Shown: positions 25,055-33,093 of the stretch, piece by piece
Position numbering within the stretch: the first letter of the stretch is position 1
Layout of the letters: every line of letters begins with the position of its first letter
Assembly (NCBI GenBank): GCA_947631215.1
Contig: CANRKN010000002.1
Location: 14,222 to 78,221 of the forward strand
Length of the DNA: 64,000 nucleotides
Direction of reading: 5' to 3'
DNA from: an uncultured Oscillospiraceae bacterium
Lineage (GTDB): Bacteria > Bacillota_A > Clostridia > Oscillospirales > Oscillospiraceae
The notes under the pieces: model-generated
Database searches by the model: none
Told to the model about the DNA's origin: nothing
The model's input: only the letters and a program-made list of their open reading frames with translations
Made by a program: the position numbers and the translations under genes

Positions 25055-26279
25055 CATCGTGGTCATCGGCGGCGGGGCCGCCGGGATGATGGCCGCCATC
25101 GCGGCGGCGGAGCAGGGCCGGGACGTGGCACTCATTGAGCCCAACGAGAAGCTGGGCCGGAAGGTGCGCATCACGGGCAAGGGCCGGTGCAACCTGACCA
25201 ATGCCTGCGATGTAAAGACGTTTATGGAGAACGTCCCCACCAATCCCAAGTTCCTCTACAGCGCCGTCACGGCCTTCCCGCCGGCGGCGGCCATGGCGTG
25301 GTTCGAGGCACTGGGCGTGCCCCTGAAGATCGAGCGGGGCGATCGGGTCTTCCCGGTATCCGACGACGCCAACGACGTGGCGGAGGCGCTTATAAAGCGC
25401 CTCAAAGCCTTGGGCGTGCGCCATGTGCGCAACAGGGCGCTGGACATCGCGGTGGAGAACGGCGAGGTCCGGGCGGTGGTCACGGACAGGGGAGAGATAC
25501 CATGCGCTGGTGCCATCCTGTGCACCGGAGGGCTGTCCTATCCCGCCACCGGCTCCACCGGGGACGGGTATGCCCTGGCGGCAAAGCTGGGCCACACCGT
25601 CGTGCCCGCCCGGGCGTCATTGGTGCCGCTGGAGAGCAATGCGCCCTACTGCGCAGAGCTCTCCGGCTTCGCGCCCCGGAACGTGGACGTGAAGCTCTTG
25701 GAGGACGGAAAGGTCCTCTACGCCGAGCGGGGGGAGATGCTCTTCGCACACTTCGGCGTGACAGGGCCCCTGGTTCTGTCGGCCAGCGCCCATGTCCGCC
25801 ATTGGGGTGAGCGGCGCTATGCGCTCTCCATCGACTTCAAGCCCGCCCTGAGCCCGGAGAAGCTGGACGAGCGCATTTTGCGGGATTTTGAGAAGTTCCG
25901 TAACCGGGATATCGCCAACGGCCTGGACGAGCTGCTGCCCCGGTCCCTCATCCCGGTCATGCTGCGCCTTGCGGACATACCGGGGGAGACGAAGGTCCAC
26001 TCCGTCACGAGGGAGCAGCGCCTGCGGCTGGGGGAGACCATCAAGAGCTTCCCCGTGCCCCTCACGGGTCCCCGGCCCGTGGCGGAGGCCATCGTCACCG
26101 GCGGCGGCGTGGACGTGCGCCAGGTGGACCCCCGGACCATGCAGTCCAAGATGGTCAAAGGGCTATATTTCGCCGGAGAGGTACTGGACGTGGATGCCTA
26201 TACCGGCGGCTTCAACCTACACATCGCCTGGGCCACAGGCCGGAAGGCCGGCCTGGCGGCGGGAGAGGATACGCTATGA
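25044..26279 (+). CDS. BaiN/HI0933-family NAD(P)/FAD-dependent oxidoreductase
   Basis: A 411-residue flavoprotein of the HI0933/YhiN group. The dinucleotide-binding VVIGGGAAGMMAAIAAAEQG is at the N-terminus, followed by the family motif LGRKVRITGKGRCNLTN and a C-terminal FAGEVLDVDAYTGGFNLH. The group includes BaiN, described as a bile-acid dehydroxylation oxidoreductase in Clostridium scindens, but most members have no proven substrate, so no bile-acid role is claimed here. The TTG start overlaps the end of the RpiR gene. It precedes cmk, as in many Clostridia. Confidence 0.88.
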   Translation: MKADIVVIGGGAAGMMAAIAAAEQGRDVALIEPNEKLGRKVRITGKGRCNLTNACDVKTFMENVPTNPKFLYSAVTAFPPAAAMAWFEALGVPLKIERGDRVFPVSDDANDVAEALIKRLKALGVRHVRNRALDIAVENGEVRAVVTDRGEIPCAGAILCTGGLSYPATGSTGDGYALAAKLGHTVVPARASLVPLESNAPYCAELSGFAPRNVDVKLLEDGKVLYAERGEMLFAHFGVTGPLVLSASAHVRHWGERRYALSIDFKPALSPEKLDERILRDFEKFRNRDIANGLDELLPRSLIPVMLRLADIPGETKVHSVTREQRLRLGETIKSFPVPLTGPRPVAEAIVTGGGVDVRQVDPRTMQSKMVKGLYFAGEVLDVDAYTGGFNLHIAWATGRKAGLAAGEDTL

Positions 26280-26971
26280 ACGAGACAAAGCACGCCGTGG
26301 CCATTGACGGGCCCTCCGGCGCGGGCAAGAGCACCATCGCCAAGGCGGTGGCCGCCCGCTTTGGGTATATATACGTGGACACCGGCGCCATCTATAGGAC
26401 GGTGGGCCTGGCGGTGCGCCGGGCGGAGCGGGACCCCCACGACGGGGAGGCCGTGGCGGCGCTGCTGCCGGGGCTCGATATCCGCTTCGACTACGGCCCC
26501 GACGGCGGCCAGCGGATGTACCTGAACGGCGAGGATGTGTCCGGCCTCATCCGCACGCCGGAGATGAGCATGTACGCCTCGGCGGTGTCCGCCATCCCCG
26601 CGGTGCGGGCATTTTTGCTGGACATGCAGCGCCGCACCGCCCGGGAGCATAGGGCCGTCATGGATGGCCGGGACATCGGCACTGTGGTGCTGCCCGACGC
26701 GGGGCTCAAGATATTCCTCACCGCGTCCCTGGAGGCTAGGGCGAAGCGGCGGCTTTTGGAGCTGAATGCAAAGGGTGACCCCAGCACCTATGATGAGGTC
26801 TTAGCCGACATGGCCCGGCGGGACGAGCAGGACTCCAGCCGCGCCGCCGCGCCCTTGAAGGCGGCGGAGGACGCCGTTCTCGTGGACACGTCGGACATGA
26901 CCCTGGATGAGAGCATTGAGCACATATGCGCCCTGGTGCGGGAGCGGTTCGGCCCGGAGGCGACGGCTTGA
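26276..26971 (+). CDS. cmk: cytidylate kinase
   Basis: Phosphorylates CMP and dCMP. The 231-residue protein has the P-loop IDGPSGAGKSTIAKAVA, VDTGAIYRTVG, and the CMP-specific MDGRDIGTVVLPDA motif. Length and order are canonical. It overlaps the flavoprotein gene by 4 bases and the next gene by 4 bases. The order cmk-ispH-rpsA is a conserved Clostridial arrangement. Confidence 0.95.
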   Translation: MNETKHAVAIDGPSGAGKSTIAKAVAARFGYIYVDTGAIYRTVGLAVRRAERDPHDGEAVAALLPGLDIRFDYGPDGGQRMYLNGEDVSGLIRTPEMSMYASAVSAIPAVRAFLLDMQRRTAREHRAVMDGRDIGTVVLPDAGLKIFLTASLEARAKRRLLELNAKGDPSTYDEVLADMARRDEQDSSRAAAPLKAAEDAVLVDTSDMTLDESIEHICALVRERFGPEATA

Positions 26972-29181
26972 AGGTCGTCGTGGCGGAAAACGCCGGGTTC
27001 TGTTTCGGCGTGGCCCGGGCGGTGGAGATGGCGGAAAATGCTGTGTCCAGGGACGGCGGATGCTGGTGCCTGGGGGAGCTGACCCACAACCGGGATGTGG
27101 TGAGGCGGCTGGAGGCCATGGGCCTGAAGACCGCGGAGCGGCCGGAGGACATCCCCGACGGGGCCGCGGTGCTCATCCGGGCCCACGGGGAGGCCAAGGC
27201 GGTTCGGCAGGCTCTGGAGGCCAAGGGCTGCACCATTCTGGATGCCACGTGCCCCAAGGTGGCCCATATCCATAAGATCGTGGAGAAAGCCGGCAATGTG
27301 GGCCGGCAGGTGGTGGTGTTCGGCGAGCCTGCCCATCCCGAGGTCCGGGGCATATGCGGCTGGTGCGAGGGGGCCGTCGTTGTCCGGGACATGGAGGAGC
27401 TCGCGGAACGGTCGCGTCAGGCCGAATGGGCGCAAAACCCGTCGCTGACGGTGGTTTTCCAGACCACTTCCAATCGAAAAATTAGTGAACAAAGTATTAA
27501 TTCTCTAAAAAAACTGTATACAAATGCCGAGATATTTGATACAATATGCAATGCTACGAGTATTAGGCAAAATGAGGCCCGAAAGCTGGCCGCGGCGTGC
27601 GACGCCGTGGTAGTGGTGGGCGGCAGACACAGTGCCAATTCCCTGCATCTGGCCCAGATATGCGCCGAGAGCTGCCGCAAAGTACTGTTCGTGGAAAATG
27701 CGGACGAGCTGGATCGGGCGGCCCTGCAAGGGTGCGACATCGTCGCGGTGACCGCCGGCGCCTCTACGCCATCGTGGATAATTAAGGAGGTAGTAAACAA
27801 AATGAACGAGCCCGAGATCCTGAAAGAAGAGACTGTTGCTGAGGAGACCCCTGTGGCCGAGGCCCCCGTGGAGGAAGCTCCTGCGGCCGAGACCCCCGCT
27901 GTCGAAGAATCCCCCGCCGTGGAGGAGGCGCCTGCCGCTGAGGAGGCTGCCGCCCCCGTGGAGGCCCCTGCCGCCGAGAACGGCGAGAAGAGCTTCGACC
28001 AGATGCTGGAGGACTCCATCCGCACCATCCATAACGGCGAGACCGTCACCGGCGTCGTGGCCGCTGTCGGCTCCACCGAGATCACCGTCGACCTGCCCAC
28101 CAAGCACTCCGGATACATATCCGTATCCGAGTTCACCGACGACGCCCCCGGCGTGGACATCAACGACCTGGTGAAGGTCGGCGACGAGATCCAGGCCTCC
28201 GTGGTACGCGTCAACGACGTGGAGGGCACCGTGCAGCTTTCCAAGCGCCGTCTGGACGCCGCCAAGAACTGGACCGACGTGGAGGCCGCCTATGAGGACG
28301 GCACCGTTCTGGAGGGCAAGGTGTCCGAGGAGAACAAGGGCGGCGTGGTCATCAACATCAAGGGCATCCGGGTGTTCATCCCCGCCTCCCAGACCGGCCT
28401 TGGCCGGGACGAGCCCATGGCGAACCTGCTGGGCAAGACCGTCCGCTTCCGCATCACCGAGGTCAACCGCGCCCGCAAGCGCGTGGTGGGCTCCATCCGC
28501 AGCGTCACCGCCCGGGAGCGCAAGGAGAAGGCCGAGAAGGTCTGGGCCGAGATCGAAAACGGCAAGGTCTATCACGGCGTGGTCAAGAGCATGACCAGCT
28601 ACGGCGCCTTCGTGGACATCGGCGGCGTGGACGGCATGGTCCATGTGTCCGAGATCAGCTGGGAGCGCATCCGCAAGCCCGAGGACGCCCTGAGCGTGGG
28701 CCAGGAAGTGGACGTGCACGTCATCAGCTTCGACCCGGAGAAGAAAAAGATCTCCCTGGGCTACCGCAAGGCGGAGGACAACCCCTGGACGAAGTTCACC
28801 GGGGCCTACAAGGTGGGCGACGTGGCGACCGTGAAGGTGGTCAAGCTCATGCCCTTCGGCGCCTTCGCCGAGGTCGTGCCCGGCGTGGACGGCCTGATCC
28901 ACATCTCTCAGATCGCCAACCGGCGCATCGGCAAGCCCGAAGAGGTCCTGTCCGTGGGCCAGGAGGTGGAGGCGAAGATCACCGCTATCGACGAGGAGAA
29001 GCAGAAGATCAGCCTCTCCATCCGCGCCCTCATCGAGCCGGAACCGGTCCGTGCCCGCGCCCCCAGAGAGCCGAAGCCCGAGCCCAAGCCCGAGGATGAC
29101 GCGCTGGTCTATGAGATCTCCGCCACCGGCGAGGCCACCGGCGTCGCTCCCGAAGAGGACGAGCCCGCTGAGGAAGAATAA
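26968..29181 (+). CDS. ispH: IspH-S1 fusion: HMBPP reductase and ribosomal protein S1
   Basis: A 737-residue two-part protein. Residues 1-278 are 4-hydroxy-3-methylbut-2-enyl diphosphate reductase, the last MEP-pathway enzyme; its three Fe-S cysteines are at about 12 (CFGVARAV), 95 (DATCPKV) and 194 (TICNATS). A Glu/Pro/Ala-rich linker follows, then four S1 RNA-binding domains, the third and fourth most typical (SYGAFVDIGGVDGMVHVSEI; PFGAFAEVVPGVDGLIHISQI). The TTG start at 26968 overlaps the cmk stop. The joint contains AAGGAGGT (27784-27791) and ATG 27802, so S1 could also be made alone. Such fusions are known in Clostridia. Confidence 0.93.
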   Translation: MKVVVAENAGFCFGVARAVEMAENAVSRDGGCWCLGELTHNRDVVRRLEAMGLKTAERPEDIPDGAAVLIRAHGEAKAVRQALEAKGCTILDATCPKVAHIHKIVEKAGNVGRQVVVFGEPAHPEVRGICGWCEGAVVVRDMEELAERSRQAEWAQNPSLTVVFQTTSNRKISEQSINSLKKLYTNAEIFDTICNATSIRQNEARKLAAACDAVVVVGGRHSANSLHLAQICAESCRKVLFVENADELDRAALQGCDIVAVTAGASTPSWIIKEVVNKMNEPEILKEETVAEETPVAEAPVEEAPAAETPAVEESPAVEEAPAAEEAAAPVEAPAAENGEKSFDQMLEDSIRTIHNGETVTGVVAAVGSTEITVDLPTKHSGYISVSEFTDDAPGVDINDLVKVGDEIQASVVRVNDVEGTVQLSKRRLDAAKNWTDVEAAYEDGTVLEGKVSEENKGGVVINIKGIRVFIPASQTGLGRDEPMANLLGKTVRFRITEVNRARKRVVGSIRSVTARERKEKAEKVWAEIENGKVYHGVVKSMTSYGAFVDIGGVDGMVHVSEISWERIRKPEDALSVGQEVDVHVISFDPEKKKISLGYRKAEDNPWTKFTGAYKVGDVATVKVVKLMPFGAFAEVVPGVDGLIHISQIANRRIGKPEEVLSVGQEVEAKITAIDEEKQKISLSIRALIEPEPVRARAPREPKPEPKPEDDALVYEISATGEATGVAPEEDEPAEEE
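27517..27545 (+). promoter_or_regulatory. possible internal promoter in ispH for the S1 part
   Basis: -35-like TATACA (27517-27522), 17-base spacer, -10 TACAAT (27540-27545) with TGA before it (extended -10). It lies in an A/T-rich patch inside the coding sequence, about 250 bases upstream of the internal S1 start. Confidence 0.4.
27784..27804 (+). promoter_or_regulatory. internal ribosome binding site and ATG for S1
   Basis: AAGGAGGT (27784-27791) is a full Shine-Dalgarno sequence, 10 bases before an in-frame ATG (27802-27804) at the exact IspH-S1 joint, where the linker of the S1 part begins (MNEPEILKEE). Confidence 0.7.
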
Positions 29182-29192
29182 AATACAGGATC

Positions 29193-29226
29193 AAAACGAG
29201 CGGTCAGCTTTGACCGCTCGTTTTTT
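29193..29226 (+). terminator. terminator after ispH-S1
   Basis: A perfect 14-bp stem AAAACGAGCGGTCA (29193-29206) with its complement (29211-29224), a 4-base loop and a T6 run (29221-29226). Confidence 0.93.
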
Positions 29227-29360
29227 ATGCCCATTTTACCGATTACGCCGCGAAAACGACCACCTGCGCCAAAAAAGATTGCAATTGTCATAATATTTGT
29301 ATATTATGTTTATAAAGGTTACGAAAAAGAAACAGATTCTTTCAAAGGAGGTTTCCCGGT

Positions 29361-30860
29361 ATGGGCAGGAAGTGGATGTACGGGCTGCTGGCCGCGGCCA
29401 TGGTGCTGTGCCTGGGCATGCCCGCCTTTGCCGCGGAGGGGCAGGAGGCGCCCCCGGCGGCGGAGCCGGTGGAGACTGTCCAGGAGGCGGCGCCTGTACC
29501 AGAGAACGCTCCGGCGGAAGATATGTCCGCTGAGGAAAACCCGGCGGAGACTGTCCCGGAAGAGGCCGGCCCGGCGGAGGAAACCGCGCCCCCGGAGGAA
29601 ACGGAGGACTCTCCCGAGGCCGCGGCGGCGGCCCAGGCCGTGACGGTAAGCATCACCGGCGAAGTGGACAGTTTCTAAAAACTCGGCTATTTCGGCACGG
29701 ATGGGAGCCACAATATCGTCAGCGGAAATACCGTCCCCGCGGGCGTGACGGCACTGGTATATGTCTCGCCGCAGTATTCTGTCTCGGTAGAAAACGGAAC
29801 GATCACCGGCGACCGATATGACTACGGGGCCAACCTGAAGCGGGTATATATACCGGAACTGGAAGAAACGGACGGTCCTTTTCTGAATGCTGACGGCCTT
29901 AACATCTATTCCCGTGTCTTTGAGATCGCCGCGCCGGAATCCGGGACTATGACAGTCCATATCACGCCGTCCGATGATCCCCTGCCGGAGCTGATCCCTA
30001 TTACGTTTTACAACCAGAATGAAGAGACCTATGGCGGCGTGGATGAGGCGAACGATTATTGGGTCCAGACTGCCCCGGATGGGACGCGGCAGCAGGTGAT
30101 AGCTACCAGCTCAACGCTTAAAATCTTAATAAAGAATGGTTACGAACTTCAGGTGTTGGAGGGCGGGCAGATCCTGGAAGTCGGCGCTCCTACCATGCAG
30201 GAATGGCATTCGGACTGCATGATGGTCACCGTCCGAGCGGACCTTGGCGCGAAAAAGCTCGTGATGGCCGTGGTGAAAAAAGGCGAGACTTTCACTGCGC
30301 CGGTCGAGGAAGAGCCACAGGATGAGCCGGGGACAGGCGGCACGTTCACAGATGTGGCCGAGGACGCCTGGTACGCGGACACGGTGCTGAGCGCCTATGA
30401 AAAGGGTATCGTCAAAGGCGTCGCGGACACGACCTTTGCCCCCAACGGGACCACCACACGGGGCCAGACCGTGACCATGCTCTATCGGGCCATGGGTTCC
30501 CCCGGCGGGGCCAATGTGTTCTCTGATACCAGCGGCGAGGTCGGTTCCGCGGCAGGCTGGGCGGCCTCCGCAGGGGTCACCACCGGCGTCACCGACACGA
30601 CCTTCGCGCCGGGCAACGCTATCACCCGTGAGCAGCTGGTCACCATGCTGTACCGCCTGGCGGGCAGCCCGGCGGCCTCCGCCGCGTCCCTTGGGTCCTA
30701 CACGGACGGCGGCGAGGTCCAGAGCTACGCCAAGGACGCTGTGGCCTGGGCCATCAGCAACGGCCTCCTCACCGGCTACGGTGACGGCACGATCCGTCCC
30801 GCTGGCGTGGCTACCCGCGCCGAGGTCTGCGCCCTCATTATGCGCTATCTGGGCATGTGA
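29361..30860 (+). pseudogene. SLH-domain secreted protein interrupted by an in-frame stop
   Basis: The 5' part (29361-29678) encodes a signal peptide ending AFA-AEG and a Pro/Glu-rich linker, then meets TAA at 29676-29678. The same frame continues without further stops to 30860 and encodes a beta-rich region (VYVSPQYSVSVENGTITG) and three S-layer-homology repeats (FTDVAEDAWYADTVLSAYEKG; ITREQLVTMLYRLAGSP; IRPAGVATRAEVCALIMRY). One base change would restore a ~499-residue protein. SLH repeats bind secondary cell-wall polymers. AAAGGAGG lies before the ATG. A truncated secreted peptide is all that normal translation would give. A sequencing error is the alternative. Confidence 0.75.
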
Positions 30861-30870
30861 ACAAAAGAAT

Positions 30871-30907
30871 AAGCGCCGCCTGAAGAGCGATTCTTCAGGC
30901 GGCGCTT
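30871..30907. terminator. bidirectional terminator between the SLH gene and recG
   Basis: A perfect 16-bp stem AAGCGCCGCCTGAAGA (30871-30886) with its complement (30892-30907) and a 5-base loop. TTTTG on the right and CAAAAG on the left suit both converging genes; the recG stop is at 30917-30919. Confidence 0.9.
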
Positions 30908-30916
30908 TTGTCGTGT

Positions 30917-32974
30917 TCAGTTGAACGTATCCCCGTGTATCTCGAAGAGCTTGTCGATCCGCTCCCGGAGGGGGCGGTGCTGGGGAAGGGAGAGCTCCGG
31001 GTCGGCGGCCAGGATGGCGTTGGCCTCGGTCTGGGCGTCTTTGAGTACCCGCATGTCAGCGGAGAGGTCCGCCACGTGCATCTCCGGAAGGCCGTGCTGC
31101 CTCGAGCCGAAGAAGTCGCCGGGACCTCTGAGGCGCAGGTCCTCCTCGGATATCCTGAAGCCGTCGCTCGTCTTCGTCATGATCTTGAGCCGGGCCTTGG
31201 CCTCGGGGCTGTCGGCGTCGGAGAAGAGGACGCAGTAGCTCTTGTGGCTGCCCCGGCCCACCCGGCCCCGGAGCTGGTGGAGCTGGCTCAGGCCGAAGCG
31301 GTCGGCGTTCTCCACGATCATCAGCGCCGCGTTAGGCACGTCCACGCCTACCTCGATGACTGTGGTGGACACGAGAATATCATATTCGCCCGCGGCGAAG
31401 GCCGCCATTACAGCGTCCTTGTCCCGGCCCTTCATCTTTCCGTGGACACATGCTACCCGAAGGTCGGGGAAAATGTCCGTTTGCAGGGTCCTGGCCCAGC
31501 TCTCGGCGCTCTTCACGTTGGGGGGCAGCTCCTCGTTCTCCTCCACCATGGGGCAGACGAGAAACACCTGCCGGCCCTCGCCCACCAGCCGGCGCACGAA
31601 CCGCCATATACGCGCTCTCATATCCTCTCCCACGGCAAAGGTGTCCACCTTCTGCCGCCCGGGGGGCAGCTCGTCCAGCACGGAGATGTCCAGATCTCCA
31701 TAGATGATGAGGGCCAATGTCCGGGGGATGGGAGTGGCGGACATGACCAGCACATGGGGACGGGCTCCCTTGCCGGCCAGGGCGCTGCGCTGCTCCACAC
31801 CGAAGCGGTGCTGCTCGTCGGTGATGACGAGGCCAAGGTCCCGGAAGGCCACCCCGGCGCTGATGAGGGCGTGGGTGCCCACGGCGGCCTGGGCCAGACC
31901 CGCCTGCAATAACTCGTTCACGTTCCGCTTTTCCGACGCCTTCATAGAGCCGGTGAGCCGCGCCACATGCACGCCCAAGGGCTCCAGAAGCTCTGTCAGG
32001 GTCTTGTAGTGCTGGGAGGCCAGTATCTCCGTGGGGGCCATGAAGGCGGACTGGAGGCCGTTTTGGGCGGCCTGCCAGATGAGCGCCGCGGCCACCAGGG
32101 TCTTGCCGCTGCCCACGTCGCCCTGCAAAAGCCGGCTCATGGGCACGCCGGAGGCCATGTCGGAAAGGGCCTCATCCACCGCCCGGCGCTGGGCAACCGT
32201 GGGGGCGAAGGGGAGGGCGGCCCAGAAGGGGTCCATGGGATATAGTTTGAGCTTTCGCCCCGGCTCCACCGTCCGCTCCCGGCGCATGGTGCCCAATGCC
32301 GCCGCCAGCACGAACAGCTCCTCGAACACCAGCCGCCGCCGGGCCTGGTCCAGGGCCTGGTCGTCCCGGGGGAAGTGAATGTTGGCGTAGGCGTAGGGCG
32401 CCTGGGCCAGGTGCAGCCGCGCTGTCAGGGCGGGGGGCAGCACATCCGGCGCCTGGTCGCCGTACTGGTCCAGGACCTGGGAGATGAGCCCCATGAGGAA
32501 CTTTTGCGTGACGCCGGTCTTCAGCCGGTAGATGGGCAGGATGCGGCCCGTCACCGTGCCCTGGCGGTCAGAGCGCTCAAAGACGGGGTTCGCCATGGTC
32601 CGGTAGCGGCCGAAGCTGTCCGCCCGGCCGTAGAAAATATACTCGTCGCCGGGGCGGAACTGGTCTTTCAGGTAGTTTTGATTAAAATAGGTGATGTCCA
32701 GTTCGCCGGTGTCGTCCACGGCTTTGAGCTTCAATAGCTCCATGCCCCGGCGGGCCCGCACGGCTTTTGGCCAGTCGGATACCATGGCCTTCACGCACGC
32801 GGGCCGGTCCAGGGGCGCGTCGGCGATGGCATAGAACTGCCGCCTGTCCTCATAGGCCCGGGGGAAGTAGCCCAGGAGATCTCCCACAGTCCGAAGGCCC
32901 AGCTTTTCCAGGGCCTTGGCGCGGGTATCGCCCACGCCCTTCAGTGTTCGGATGTCTCTCGTCAAGTCGTCCAT
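30917..32974 (-). CDS. recG: ATP-dependent DNA helicase RecG
   Basis: A 685-residue superfamily 2 helicase that remodels stalled forks and Holliday junctions. It has the N-terminal wedge/OB domain (LLGYFPRAYEDRRQFY), Walker A GDVGSGKTLVAAALIW, the DEQH box (ITDEQHRFGVEQR), SATPIPRTLALI (motif III) and the C-terminal HQLRGRVGRG (motif VI). It is full length and on the minus strand. No Shine-Dalgarno sequence precedes the ATG, and a promoter with its -10 box 6 bases before the ATG suggests a leaderless mRNA. Confidence 0.96.
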   Translation of the reverse strand: MDDLTRDIRTLKGVGDTRAKALEKLGLRTVGDLLGYFPRAYEDRRQFYAIADAPLDRPACVKAMVSDWPKAVRARRGMELLKLKAVDDTGELDITYFNQNYLKDQFRPGDEYIFYGRADSFGRYRTMANPVFERSDRQGTVTGRILPIYRLKTGVTQKFLMGLISQVLDQYGDQAPDVLPPALTARLHLAQAPYAYANIHFPRDDQALDQARRRLVFEELFVLAAALGTMRRERTVEPGRKLKLYPMDPFWAALPFAPTVAQRRAVDEALSDMASGVPMSRLLQGDVGSGKTLVAAALIWQAAQNGLQSAFMAPTEILASQHYKTLTELLEPLGVHVARLTGSMKASEKRNVNELLQAGLAQAAVGTHALISAGVAFRDLGLVITDEQHRFGVEQRSALAGKGARPHVLVMSATPIPRTLALIIYGDLDISVLDELPPGRQKVDTFAVGEDMRARIWRFVRRLVGEGRQVFLVCPMVEENEELPPNVKSAESWARTLQTDIFPDLRVACVHGKMKGRDKDAVMAAFAAGEYDILVSTTVIEVGVDVPNAALMIVENADRFGLSQLHQLRGRVGRGSHKSYCVLFSDADSPEAKARLKIMTKTSDGFRISEEDLRLRGPGDFFGSRQHGLPEMHVADLSADMRVLKDAQTEANAILAADPELSLPQHRPLRERIDKLFEIHGDTFN

Positions 32975-32980
32975 GGAAAA

Positions 32981-33009
32981 ATAATACCACGTTTTTCGCA
33001 GAAAGACAA
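32981..33009 (-). promoter_or_regulatory. recG promoter, probably giving a leaderless transcript
   Basis: On the minus strand: -35 TTGTCT (33004-33009), 17-base spacer (32987-33003), -10 TATTAT (32981-32986). The ATG begins at 32974, about where transcription would start. Confidence 0.65.
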
Positions 33010-33021
33010 TCGCCGTCCTGC

Positions 33022-33050
33022 TTGCGCAGGCGGGACAGGTGTGGTAAAAT
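33022..33050 (+). promoter_or_regulatory. promoter of the M3 peptidase gene
   Basis: -35 TTGCGC (33022-33027), 17-base spacer, -10 TAAAAT (33045-33050). It is divergent from, and only about 12 bases away from, the recG promoter. Confidence 0.7.
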
Positions 33051-33093
33051 CCTTTTGCATGCGCCGCATGGCCAGCGGCAAAGGAGGAGCATC

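Noticed and set aside
29676..29678. Recoding (selenocysteine or pyrrolysine) at the SLH-gene stop
   Set aside because: The codon is TAA, which neither system uses, and no recoding structure is seen.
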